This document shows, piece after piece, positions 25,956 through 34,282 of a stretch of 64,000 nt of DNA. The stretch lies in assembly GCA_900107185.1 (NCBI GenBank), contig FNPA01000006.1, positions 116,624 through 180,623 on the forward strand. Direction: 5' to 3'. The notes beneath the pieces are model-generated. The model was not told the DNA's origin and did no database searches. It saw only the letters and a program-made list of their open reading frames with translations. Position numbers and translations under genes: made by a program. The stretch's first letter is position 1, and each line of letters starts with the position of its first letter. This stretch comes from Ruminococcaceae bacterium YAD3003. GTDB taxonomy: Bacteria; Bacillota; Clostridia; Saccharofermentanales; Saccharofermentanaceae.

Positions 25956-27008
25956 ATGCAGTTAGATAACCGTAAAAAAGAAGTCTTACACGCCATTGTT
26001 GACGACTATGTATCCACAAATGAGCCTGTCGGTTCCAAGTCTTTGATCGAGCGTCACAATTTCCAGGTAAGCTCCGCAACCCTCCGTAATGAGATGGCTG
26101 AATTAGAGCATCTTGGACTTATTGAGAAGCCTCATACATCAGCTGGCCGTATTCCTTCCGATAAGGGCTACCGTGAATATGTTAATTCGCTCATGACTAT
26201 TGAGGAATTATCTCCCATGGAACAGCTCGAGATCGAGAAGAGGATAGATTCCAGCGTTGATGAAGTTACTGACCTCATTAAGAATGCTACACATACTCTC
26301 TCTGAGACAACGGGCTTTGTATCACTTGCAATGAGCCCCAGACTTAAGAAGAGTTTTTTGAAGCAGCTTAAGATCCTCATGATCGAACCCGGTAAGGCAT
26401 TAGTCGTTATGGTTCTTTCTGCAGGCGTAGTTAAGGATAAGGTAGTTAGAATTCCTAATTTCTTAAGTGACGAGCAGATCATGAAGATTTCAGGAGCTGT
26501 GGAAAAGAGCCTTACAGGTAAGCCGTTAGACGAGATTACACTCGTTACTGTAGAGACAGCAGGTAAGAGTACTGACGTACCTGAACCGCTTCTTAAGCAG
26601 GTTTTATATGAAGCATATGCTGCCATCAAACAGGCAGATGAACTTAACATCTTCCTCGAAGGCGAGCACCGTATGTTAGGACTCCCTGACTTCAGTTCTT
26701 TGGGACGCGCCAGAGACCTCCTCGGTACATTATCTGATTCCGGTATGGTTGCAGGTTATGTAAACGAGATGGAGAATGCCGCAAAGGAACAGGGCAATGA
26801 CGATTCTTTCATGATCAGGATCGGTCAGGAGATCGCATTGGAAGGTCTTGATGACTGCAGCTTCATTACAGCTACCTATAACCTCACTGATTCCGTATCC
26901 GGAAACATCGGAGTTATAGGACCTAAGAGAATGCTTTATTCTAAGGTCATTTCGCAAATAGATTTTGTTAAGAAAAAGCTTAACAAGGAAATGCAGAAAT
27001 TCACCTGA
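25956..27008 (+). CDS. hrcA: Heat-inducible transcription repressor HrcA
   Basis: A 350-residue repressor: N-terminal winged helix with the conserved NRKKEVLHAIVDDYVSTNEPVGSKSL, then ATLRNEMAELEHLGLIEKPHTSAGRIPSDKGYREYV, and the C-terminal GAF-like domain ending in GPKRMLYSKVISQI. It represses heat-shock operons by binding CIRCE. I start it at the ATG at 25956, behind the purine-rich SD at ~25935-25947; an in-frame GTG at 25926 lies inside CIRCE and is very unlikely. First gene of hrcA-grpE-clpP-dnaK-dnaJ. Confidence 0.96.
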   Translation: MQLDNRKKEVLHAIVDDYVSTNEPVGSKSLIERHNFQVSSATLRNEMAELEHLGLIEKPHTSAGRIPSDKGYREYVNSLMTIEELSPMEQLEIEKRIDSSVDEVTDLIKNATHTLSETTGFVSLAMSPRLKKSFLKQLKILMIEPGKALVVMVLSAGVVKDKVVRIPNFLSDEQIMKISGAVEKSLTGKPLDEITLVTVETAGKSTDVPEPLLKQVLYEAYAAIKQADELNIFLEGEHRMLGLPDFSSLGRARDLLGTLSDSGMVAGYVNEMENAAKEQGNDDSFMIRIGQEIALEGLDDCSFITATYNLTDSVSGNIGVIGPKRMLYSKVISQIDFVKKKLNKEMQKFT

Positions 27009-27043
27009 TGAAAAAAATAACAAAAAGGGAAAGGATAAAGAGA

Positions 27044-27670
27044 ATGAGTAACGATGAAGAGTTATTTTTCGGAGCTGATGATGAGCCCGTAAAGGACGAA
27101 TCAGAGAGCAGCTCCGTTGAAGATGCGGCAGCTTCCGATAAGGCTTCTGCAGAAGAGCCTGAGAAGGAAGAGGCAGTCTCTGAAGATGAAGATGAAGAGG
27201 ACGAGGATGAAGAGGAAGAATCTTCTGCAGGTTCAGAAGCAACAAATGAACTTGAAGCAAGATACATGAGTCTTTATGCCGAGTACGACAACTACAGAAG
27301 ACGTACGCAGAAAGAAAAAGATAACCTTTATGCTGATGCTATCGCGAGCGTAACAAAAGAGTTTTTGACACTCGTTGATAATCTGGACAGAGCAGTAGAC
27401 GGCGCTAAGAAGTCAGACGAGAATTCTCTCGAAAAGATCATTCAGGGAATGGAACTTCTCGGAAGACAGGCACAGGATACTCTCACAAAAATCGGTGTTG
27501 AGGAGATCACCGCAGAGCGCGGAACAAAATTCGATCCTAATCTTCACGATGCAATGATGCACATTGATGACGAAGAGTTGGGCGAGCAGGAGATAGCGAT
27601 GGTTTTCGCTAAGGGATACAAGTACAAGGACAGAGTCATCAGACATGCTCAGGTCCAGGTAGCTAACTAA
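27044..27670 (+). CDS. grpE: Nucleotide exchange factor GrpE
   Basis: A 208-residue homodimeric exchange factor for DnaK. The N-terminal ~65 residues are very acidic (runs of Glu and Asp, with Ser/Ala). Then the coiled coil (LEARYMSLYAEYDNYRRRTQKEKDNLY) and the C-terminal beta domain with GVEEITAERGTKFDPNLHDAMMH and VIRHAQVQVAN. An earlier in-frame ATG at 27008 overlaps the hrcA stop but has no SD; the ATG at 27044 follows GGATAAAGAGA and gives the expected short N-terminus. Confidence 0.94.
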   Translation: MSNDEELFFGADDEPVKDESESSSVEDAAASDKASAEEPEKEEAVSEDEDEEDEDEEEESSAGSEATNELEARYMSLYAEYDNYRRRTQKEKDNLYADAIASVTKEFLTLVDNLDRAVDGAKKSDENSLEKIIQGMELLGRQAQDTLTKIGVEEITAERGTKFDPNLHDAMMHIDDEELGEQEIAMVFAKGYKYKDRVIRHAQVQVAN

Positions 27671-27704
27671 GTTAAAAGTAAAAAGAATATAAAGGAGAAA
27701 CGGT

Positions 27705-28307
27705 ATGGATTTAATCAGATCAAGCTTGGTTCCTACAGTAATCGAGACTACAGGTCGTGGCGAGCGCGCATACGACATTTATTCAAGACTTCTCAAGGAG
27801 AGAATCGTTATTCTCTCAGAAGAGGTTAACGCAGTAACAGCAAGCCTTATTACAGCTCAGCTCCTCTTCCTCGAGGCAGAGGATCCTGACAAGGATATTC
27901 AGTTCTATATCAACAGCCCCGGAGGATCTGTATCTGACGGCCTCATGATCTACGACACAATGCGTCTGATCAAGCCTGACATCCAGACAATCTGCATGGG
28001 TATGGCAGCTTCAATGGGTTCAGTACTTCTTTCAGCAGGTACAAAGGGTAAGAGATGCATACTTCCTAACGCGGAAGTAATGATCCATCAGCCTTTGGGC
28101 GGAGCTCAGGGCCAGGCAACAGAGATCCTTATCGCTGCTGACCACATCAAGGATACAAGAGTAAGACTTAACCAGATCCTCGCAGACAACTGCGGCAAGG
28201 ATTTAGAGACCTTGATGAAGGATACAGACAGAGACCACTGGATGACAGCTCAGGAAGCTCTCGAATACGGTATCGTTGATAAGATTCTTGACAGCAAGAA
28301 AGCATAA
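27705..28307 (+). CDS. clpP: ATP-dependent Clp protease proteolytic subunit ClpP
   Basis: A 200-residue ClpP. Catalytic serine in [11 protein letters not shown] (near residue 101), histidine in [17 protein letters not shown] (near 126) and aspartate in KDTDRDHWM (near 175). The N-terminus ([29 protein letters not shown]) is the processed-propeptide region. ClpP forms a double heptamer with ClpX or ClpC. It is unusual to find it between grpE and dnaK, which would put it under HrcA/CIRCE. SD AAAGGAG precedes the ATG. Confidence 0.96.
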   Translation: MDLIRSSLVPTVIETTGRGERAYDIYSRLLKERIVILSEEVNAVTASLITAQLLFLEAEDPDKDIQFYINSPGGSVSDGLMIYDTMRLIKPDIQTICMGMAASMGSVLLSAGTKGKRCILPNAEVMIHQPLGGAQGQATEILIAADHIKDTRVRLNQILADNCGKDLETLMKDTDRDHWMTAQEALEYGIVDKILDSKKA

Positions 28308-28358
28308 ATAAGTGATAGATAATTTCGTAAGTCTTAATGACTTCAGGAGGAAAACAAA

Positions 28359-30233
28359 ATGGCAAAAGTAATTGGTATTGACCTTGGTACAACAAATTCA
28401 TGTGTTGCAGTTATGGAAGGTTCAGAGACAGTAGTTATCCCGAATCCCGAGGGTAACAGAACTACACCTTCAGTTGTAGGTTTCACAAAGACAGGTGAGA
28501 GACTCATCGGTCAGGTAGCTAAGAGACAGGCTGTTACAAACCCTGATCGTACTGTCCAGTCAATCAAGAGAGAAATGGGTTCTGATTATAAGGTATCCAT
28601 CGATGATAAGAACTACACACCTCAAGAGATCTCCGCAATGATCCTCTCAAAGCTTAAGAGCGATGCTGAGGCTTATCTCGGAACACCTGTAACACAGGCA
28701 GTAATCACAGTTCCTGCATACTTCACAGACTCACAGCGTCAGGCTACAAAGGACGCAGGCCGTATCGCAGGTCTTGAGGTTTTGAGAATCATCAACGAGC
28801 CTACAGCAGCTTCACTCGCTTATGGTCTTGATAAGGAATCTGATCAGAAGATCCTCGTATTCGACTTGGGTGGTGGTACATTCGATGTATCCGTACTCGA
28901 TATCGCTGACGGCGTATTCGAAGTTCTCGCAACAGCCGGTAACAACAGACTCGGTGGTGACGATTTCGATAACAAGATCGTTGATTACCTCGTAGACACA
29001 TTTAAGCAGGCTGAAGGAGTAGATCTCAGATCTGACCGTATGGCTATGCAGAGATTGAGAGAAGCAGCAGAGAAGGCTAAGATCGAGCTCTCCGGCGTTA
29101 CATCTTCTAACATCAATCTCCCTTACATCACAGCTGATGCTACAGGTCCTAAGCACCTCGACGTTACACTCACAAGAGCTAAGTTCGATGAGCTCACAGC
29201 TGACCTCGTTCAGAAGACAATGGATCCTGTTAAGCGTGCTATGAGCGATGCTTCAATCTCACCTTCTGACATCGATAAGATCCTCCTCGTAGGTGGTTCT
29301 ACGAGAATCCCTGCAGTTCAGGAAGCAGTTAAGAATTACTTCGGTAAGGAGCCGTTCAAGGGCATCAACCCTGATGAGTGCGTTGCTATCGGCGCAGCTA
29401 TCCAGGCAGCAGTTCTTACAGGTGATGTTAAAGGTCTCCTTCTCCTCGATGTTACACCTCTCTCACTCGGTATCGAGACAATGGGTGGTGTATGCACAAA
29501 GATGATCGAGCGTAACACAACAATCCCTACAAAGAAGAGCCAGGTATTCTCTACAGCTGCTGACGGCCAGACACAGGTTGAGGTTCACGTACTCCAGGGT
29601 GAGCGTGAGATGGCAGCTTACAACAAGACACTCGGAAACTTCATCCTCGATGGTATCGCACCTGCACCCCGTGGCGTTCCGCAGATCGAAGTTACTTTCG
29701 ATATTGACGCAAACGGTATCGTTAACGTAAGTGCTAAAGATAAGGGAACAGGCCGTGAGCAGAAGATCACAATCCAGTCTTCTTCTAACATGAGTGAGGA
29801 AGATATCCAGAAGGCTGTTAAGGAAGCAGAGATGCACGCAGCTGAGGATAAGGCTAACAAGGAGAAGGTCGAAGTCAAGAACCAGGCAGAGACAGCTTGC
29901 TATCAGGCAGAAAAGACAATGAAGGATGCAGGCGACAAGATCTCTGACGCAGACAAGGCTCCTGTTAACGAGTGCATTGAAAAGCTCAAGGGCTCAATCG
30001 CTCAGGATGATACAGAAGGCATGAAGAAGGGTACTGAGGATCTCCAGCAGGCTCTCATGAAGCTCGGTGAGAAGATCTATCAGGCAGCAGGCGGTGATGC
30101 AGCAGCTGCTGCAGGCGCAGGCGCTCAGGCACAGCCTAACCCTGATGATTTCGCAGGCTACGGTTCTGAGTCAGTTAACCCTGACCAGGGCGCAGACGGT
30201 GACGGTTTTAAGAGTGCCGGCGGCGACTTCTAA
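28359..30233 (+). CDS. dnaK: Molecular chaperone DnaK (Hsp70)
   Basis: A 624-residue Hsp70 with all signatures: [43 protein letters not shown], the substrate-binding domain from [17 protein letters not shown], the helical lid and a Gly/Ala-rich tail ending in GGDF. It folds proteins with DnaJ and GrpE, both in this operon. Gram-positive type (it lacks the extra ~24-residue segment of proteobacterial DnaK). Strong SD (AGGAGG) before the ATG, and a highly biased codon choice that suggests strong expression. Confidence 0.97.
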   Translation: MAKVIGIDLGTTNSCVAVMEGSETVVIPNPEGNRTTPSVVGFTKTGERLIGQVAKRQAVTNPDRTVQSIKREMGSDYKVSIDDKNYTPQEISAMILSKLKSDAEAYLGTPVTQAVITVPAYFTDSQRQATKDAGRIAGLEVLRIINEPTAASLAYGLDKESDQKILVFDLGGGTFDVSVLDIADGVFEVLATAGNNRLGGDDFDNKIVDYLVDTFKQAEGVDLRSDRMAMQRLREAAEKAKIELSGVTSSNINLPYITADATGPKHLDVTLTRAKFDELTADLVQKTMDPVKRAMSDASISPSDIDKILLVGGSTRIPAVQEAVKNYFGKEPFKGINPDECVAIGAAIQAAVLTGDVKGLLLLDVTPLSLGIETMGGVCTKMIERNTTIPTKKSQVFSTAADGQTQVEVHVLQGEREMAAYNKTLGNFILDGIAPAPRGVPQIEVTFDIDANGIVNVSAKDKGTGREQKITIQSSSNMSEEDIQKAVKEAEMHAAEDKANKEKVEVKNQAETACYQAEKTMKDAGDKISDADKAPVNECIEKLKGSIAQDDTEGMKKGTEDLQQALMKLGEKIYQAAGGDAAAAAGAGAQAQPNPDDFAGYGSESVNPDQGADGDGFKSAGGDF

Positions 30234-30257
30234 TTGATTTAAAATCTGATACAATAA

Positions 30258-30290
30258 TCCGGCACTTCCCGCCAAAACGGGTGTGCCGGA
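30258..30290 (+). other. Two-step hairpin between dnaK and dnaJ
   Basis: TCCGGCAC (30258-30265) pairs with GTGCCGGA (30283-30290) and inside it CCCG pairs with CGGG. No T-run follows, so it is not a standard terminator; it could be a processing or stability element setting dnaK above dnaJ. Confidence 0.6.
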
Positions 30291-30351
30291 TAAATGTATG
30301 TTAATGAAACTTTGCGTTTGACGCGCGAAAATAAGAACGGAGGGGTTACCC

Positions 30352-31500
30352 TTGCCAAGAGATTATTATGAGGTCTTGGGAGTATCAAAAAGTGCTTCCG
30401 ATGACGAGATAAAGAAGGCTTTCAGATCACAGGCCAAGAAATATCACCCGGACCTTCATCCAGGTGATAAGGAGGCTGAAGCCAAGTTTAAGGAAGTAAA
30501 CGAAGCGTATTCGATTCTTTCTGATCCTGACAAGAAGGCCAAATATGACAGATTCGGTCACGCCGGTGTCGATCCGAACGGATTCGGCGGCGGTGGCGGC
30601 GGCTATGGCGGCGGCTATGGCGGCGGCGCTTACGATGTTGACTTGGGCGATATCTTCAATTCGTTCTTCGGAGGCGGCTTCGGAGGAAGCTCCAGAAGAC
30701 GTACAGGTCCGCAGAAAGGCGCTGATCTTAAGTATCACATGGCTCTCGATTTTATGGAGGCAGCCTTCGGTGTTACTAAGACTTTCCAGATAACCAAAGA
30801 AGACATCTGCAAATCCTGTAACGGTTCAGGCGCGCAGCCCGGAACAACACCTGAGACATGTCCTACATGTAGAGGTGCGGGAAGAGTACAGCAGCAGACA
30901 CAGACTCTCTTTGGTATGACAATGGTTACTAAGGCTTGTCCTACCTGCAGCGGAAGAGGAACAGTTATTAAGACTCCTTGTACGCAGTGCAGAGGCAAGG
31001 GCAGACTTAAGACAATGAAGAATCTTACTGTTAAGATTCCTGCAGGTGTTGATACAGGCGATCTCCTTCCTGTCAGAAACGAAGGTGAGCCCGGAACGAA
31101 TGGCGGACCTTACGGTGACCTCTATATCGAGTTCAAGGTTAAGAGTCATGAAGTGTTCGACAGAAACGGATACAACACTTCATGCAGCGTTCCGATTACA
31201 TTTGCACAGGCTGCTCTGGGTGGTGAGATCGAAGTTCCTACTATTTACGGAAAAGAGAAGTACACACTCAAGGAAGGCACACAGCCCGGTGATACGATCA
31301 CTCTGAGAAGTAAGGGTATTCCCAACAAGAGTAATCCGAACATGAAGGGTGACCATGTGGTTAAGTTTGTTTTGGAAGTTCCGACAGGACTGTCACGCGA
31401 GCAAAAGCAGCTCTTGAACCAGTTTAACGAAACACTGACAGAGCGCAACTACGCGAAGAGAAGCCAGTTCTTCCAAAAATTAAAGAATATTTTCAAGTAA
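30352..31500 (+). CDS. dnaJ: Chaperone DnaJ (Hsp40)
   Basis: A 382-residue type I J-protein: J domain with KKYHPDLH (HPD at ~33-35), a Gly/Phe region very rich in GGG/GGY near 75-120, four CxxCxGxG zinc repeats ([36 protein letters not shown]) and a C-terminal substrate-binding domain. It delivers substrates to DnaK. The start is TTG at 30352 behind a GGAGGGG SD; it gives the standard (M)[15 protein letters not shown]-terminus. Confidence 0.96.
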   Translation: MPRDYYEVLGVSKSASDDEIKKAFRSQAKKYHPDLHPGDKEAEAKFKEVNEAYSILSDPDKKAKYDRFGHAGVDPNGFGGGGGGYGGGYGGGAYDVDLGDIFNSFFGGGFGGSSRRRTGPQKGADLKYHMALDFMEAAFGVTKTFQITKEDICKSCNGSGAQPGTTPETCPTCRGAGRVQQQTQTLFGMTMVTKACPTCSGRGTVIKTPCTQCRGKGRLKTMKNLTVKIPAGVDTGDLLPVRNEGEPGTNGGPYGDLYIEFKVKSHEVFDRNGYNTSCSVPITFAQAALGGEIEVPTIYGKEKYTLKEGTQPGDTITLRSKGIPNKSNPNMKGDHVVKFVLEVPTGLSREQKQLLNQFNETLTERNYAKRSQFFQKLKNIFK

Positions 31501-31506
31501 AATCTG

Positions 31507-31542
31507 ACGCGGGTTATCTGTTAAGGATGGCCCGTGTTTTTT
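31507..31542 (+). terminator. Terminator of the hrcA-dnaJ operon
   Basis: ACGCGGG (31507-31513) pairs with CCCGTGT (31531-31537, one G-U), followed by six T's. It separates the heat-shock operon from prmA. Confidence 0.85.
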
Positions 31543-31558
31543 CTGTGAGGACTACAAT

Positions 31559-32590
31559 ATGAGATGGGCAGAGATTACGATCAAGACGACTGAAGAAGCT
31601 TCCGAAGCTATCTGCGAAATGCTTGCGCAGGTAGGTGCCGACGGCATTGCTTCACAGGATCCTCAGGAGTTCAGGAACACCATAGATAATGATCCGCTTA
31701 GTTATTGTGACGACGGCACGATCGAGAGCTATGGCACAGACGTTGTCATCAAGGCATATTTCGCTGAGACAGACAACGGAGTTATCCGTATGGGCGCCAA
31801 GAGCGAGGAGTTCGCTAATCCTGACGGAGTCGGCATGATCTATGGCTCTATCACGGACAAAGAACTTCCGACTGCCGATGCTATGAAATTCATTAAGCAG
31901 CGCATAGCTGAAATTGGCGAGTTCCTTGATGTCGGTTCCGGTTTTGACGGTTTCCGTTATGTAGATGATGAGGACTGGGCAAATAACTGGAAGAAGTATT
32001 ACGAAGAATTCAAGCTCTCTAACCGTATCGTTATCTGTCCTTCATGGATCGAAGAAGGCGATGCCGAACTCGAGAAAGATGCCATCAAGGTAATCCTCGA
32101 TCCGGGTTCTGCGTTCGGAACCGGTACACACGAGACAACTTCCATGTGTGCTGAGATCCTTGATGAGGTCATTAAGCCGGATACATCTGTTCTGGACCTC
32201 GGAACAGGTTCAGGAATCCTCGCGATAATTGCAAGCAAGCTCGGCGCAAAGAGCGTTGATGCCGTAGATATTGATTCCCTTGCCGTAAAGGTCGCTGAGG
32301 AGAACTGCGCTATCAATTCTTGCTCCAATGTCGAATGCTACACAGGCGAGCTTAAGAGCGTTAAGAATGCGCCTTATGATCTAATTGTTGCAAACATCAT
32401 TGCAGATGTTATAGCTGAAATCGCCGTTGATATCCCGGCAGATCTTGCAGATGACGGAATCTTCGTATGCTCAGGCATAATCAACTCCAAGAAGGACAAG
32501 GTCATCGATGCTCTCGAAAAGGCAGGCATGGAGATAATCGCAGAGCGGTCGAAGAACGACTGGATGGCTTATATAGCAAAGAAGGCTTGA
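31559..32590 (+). CDS. prmA: Ribosomal protein L11 methyltransferase PrmA
   Basis: A 343-residue SAM-dependent methyltransferase. Substrate-binding N-terminal domain opens RWAEITIKTTEEASEAI; the Rossmann domain has DPGSAFGTGTHETTSMC, the SAM motif VLDLGTGSGILAIIASKLGA and VANIIADVI. PrmA trimethylates L11. It commonly follows dnaJ in Firmicutes, as here. A short GTGAGGA SD lies 8 nt before the ATG. Slightly longer than most PrmA (about 310-315) due to an insert near residues 40-100. Confidence 0.94.
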   Translation: MRWAEITIKTTEEASEAICEMLAQVGADGIASQDPQEFRNTIDNDPLSYCDDGTIESYGTDVVIKAYFAETDNGVIRMGAKSEEFANPDGVGMIYGSITDKELPTADAMKFIKQRIAEIGEFLDVGSGFDGFRYVDDEDWANNWKKYYEEFKLSNRIVICPSWIEEGDAELEKDAIKVILDPGSAFGTGTHETTSMCAEILDEVIKPDTSVLDLGTGSGILAIIASKLGAKSVDAVDIDSLAVKVAEENCAINSCSNVECYTGELKSVKNAPYDLIVANIIADVIAEIAVDIPADLADDGIFVCSGIINSKKDKVIDALEKAGMEIIAERSKNDWMAYIAKKA

Positions 32591-32623
32591 TTGGCCTGAT
32601 TTGGGTTTATTGTTTTCGAGTGT

Positions 32624-32919
32624 TTTACCCCAAAGTGTCTGTTTTGAGCACTTTGGGGTAAATTTTTACTTGATTTTTTACCCCAAACCAGTCGAAAGCC
32701 GGTACTTGGGGTAAAAAGGTCTCTGATTTTACCCCAAACCGTTGGTTTTAAGCTGCTTGGGGTAAAATTTCCGCGGGATTTTTACCCCAACAGGCTGATT
32801 TTGGAGACTTTGGGGTAAAGCTATTGGGCAGGCGTGCCCCAAGGGGTATAAAATCAGCAGTTTAGGGCACAAATCTTATGTATTCAGTGCCCCAAATAGC
32901 GAAAATAACACTCTTGGGC
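32624..32919. repeat. Array of six ~52-bp hairpin units between prmA and hisS
   Basis: Left arms with CCCC start at 32628, 32681, 32732, 32785, 32837 and 32890 (steps 53, 51, 53, 52, 53). Matching right arms with GGG(G) start at 32655, 32708, 32759, 32812, 32865 and 32916, i.e. 26-28 nt after each left arm. Units 1-4 have arms TTTACCCCAA / TTGGGGTAAA (10-14 bp perfect pairing); unit 5 uses GTGCCC / GGGCAC and unit 6 a weaker GCCCCAA / TTGGGC. Loops and linkers differ between units. The rest of the 409-bp gap holds the hisS promoter region. It is not coding, and not CRISPR (no identical repeats). Confidence 0.9.
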
Positions 32920-32960
32920 TCATCCGACTACAAATAATAAACAAGCGGCCCGATATGTGA

Positions 32961-32966
32961 TACAAT
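32961..32966 (+). promoter_or_regulatory. -10 box of hisS
   Basis: TACAAT, 33 nt before the hisS ATG, just downstream of the hairpin array; no -35 consensus. No T-box features were found in the short leader. Confidence 0.4.
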
Positions 32967-32999
32967 TACTTGTTATTTAAAAGAATTAGGAGAATAAGA

Positions 33000-34253
33000 A
33001 TGAGATACAGTGCACAGAAGGGTACAGGCGATATCCTCCCGGCAGATATTTACAAGTGGCAGAAGACGGAGAAGATGTTCGCTGATGTTTGCCACAGCTT
33101 CGGATATGAAGAGATAAGGATCCCTACTTTTGAACAGACAGATTTGTTCCAGAGAGGCGTTGGTGATACAACGGACGTTGTTACAAAGGAAATGTATACC
33201 TTTGATGACAAGGGCGGAAGGAGCATAACGCTCAGACCTGAGGGTACTGCTGGTGTAGTAAGATCTTACATAGAGAACGGCATGTCATCTCTGCCTTCAC
33301 CTGTAAGACTTTTCTACAACATTACTGCTTTCAGATATGAGAAGATGGCCAAGGGCAGGAGAAGAGAGTTCCACCAGTTGGGACTTGAGTCTTTCGGAAG
33401 CGCAGGTCCGGAGATCGATGCGGAGATCATTAGTGTCATCGACGTTTTCTTTAAGCGCATGGGTCTCAAGAATATCGCGCTCCACATCAATTCAATTGGA
33501 TGCCCTGCCTGCAGGAGCAAGTATAACGAGATACTCAAGAATCATTTCAGACCTCACGTAGGTACTATGTGTGAGGACTGCCAGGCAAGATTTGAGAAGA
33601 ATCCGCTCCGAATGATCGATTGCAAGATCGACGGCGAAAAGCAGATAGTACAGTCTGCGCCCAGACTTATTGATTATCTCTGCGATGATTGCAAGGCGCA
33701 TTTCGAAGGCCTTAAGGCAAACCTCGATGCAGTAGGCATCAAGTACGATATTGACCCTAACATTGTTAGAGGTCTTGATTATTACACCAGAACAGTTTTC
33801 GAGTTCGTATCAGAGAATGTCGGAACGCAGGGTACTATCTGCGGCGGCGGAAGATATGACGGACTCGTTGAAGACTGCGGTGGAACTGCTACACCGGGTA
33901 TCGGTTTTGCCATGGGTATTGAGAGATTCCTCATGGAAGCGGAGGCTCAGGGTGTTGAGTTCACCAAGGATGAGAATGTTAAGATTTATCTTGTCGGCAT
34001 GAGTGAGAACGCAGGCGCGAAGATCTCACAGATCTGCTACCAGTTAAGACTTAACGGCATCGGATGCGAGAGAGATCTCATGAACAGGTCTTTCAAGTCA
34101 CAGATGAAGTATGCCGGCAAGCAGGGAATTCCTTTCCTGGCAGTTATCGGTGACGATGAGCTGGCTTCAGGTGAAGTTAAGGTCAAGAATATGGCAGACG
34201 GTACAGAGACTCCTGTAAAGCTCGAAGGTCTCGTTGACTATCTGGCAGATTAA
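33000..34253 (+). CDS. hisS: Histidine-tRNA ligase
   Basis: A 417-residue class II aminoacyl-tRNA synthetase. Motif 2 region RLFYNITAFRYEKMAKGRRREFHQLGLE, the histidine-specific IVRGLDYYTRTVFEF and TICGGGRYDGL, and a C-terminal anticodon-binding domain from VKIYLVGMSENAG. It charges tRNA-His. Start is the ATG at 33000 with AGGAG 8 nt upstream and the standard RYSAQKGTGDILP N-terminus; an earlier in-frame start at 32970 has no support. Followed by aspS 29 bp later, the usual hisS-aspS pair. Confidence 0.96.
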   Translation: MRYSAQKGTGDILPADIYKWQKTEKMFADVCHSFGYEEIRIPTFEQTDLFQRGVGDTTDVVTKEMYTFDDKGGRSITLRPEGTAGVVRSYIENGMSSLPSPVRLFYNITAFRYEKMAKGRRREFHQLGLESFGSAGPEIDAEIISVIDVFFKRMGLKNIALHINSIGCPACRSKYNEILKNHFRPHVGTMCEDCQARFEKNPLRMIDCKIDGEKQIVQSAPRLIDYLCDDCKAHFEGLKANLDAVGIKYDIDPNIVRGLDYYTRTVFEFVSENVGTQGTICGGGRYDGLVEDCGGTATPGIGFAMGIERFLMEAEAQGVEFTKDENVKIYLVGMSENAGAKISQICYQLRLNGIGCERDLMNRSFKSQMKYAGKQGIPFLAVIGDDELASGEVKVKNMADGTETPVKLEGLVDYLAD

Positions 34254-34282
34254 TAAAGCAAACAATTTTCGGAGGAATATAT

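Noticed and set aside
27001..27267. Minus-strand serine-rich ORF
   Set aside because: Shadow of the acidic GrpE N-terminus read in reverse.
32624..32919. CRISPR array
   Set aside because: Spacing is regular but the units are not identical repeats with unique spacers; the conserved parts are inverted arms and no cas gene is present.
32920..33000. T-box leader in front of hisS
   Set aside because: The leader after the -10 box is about 25-30 nt and lacks the T-box sequence and specifier stem.
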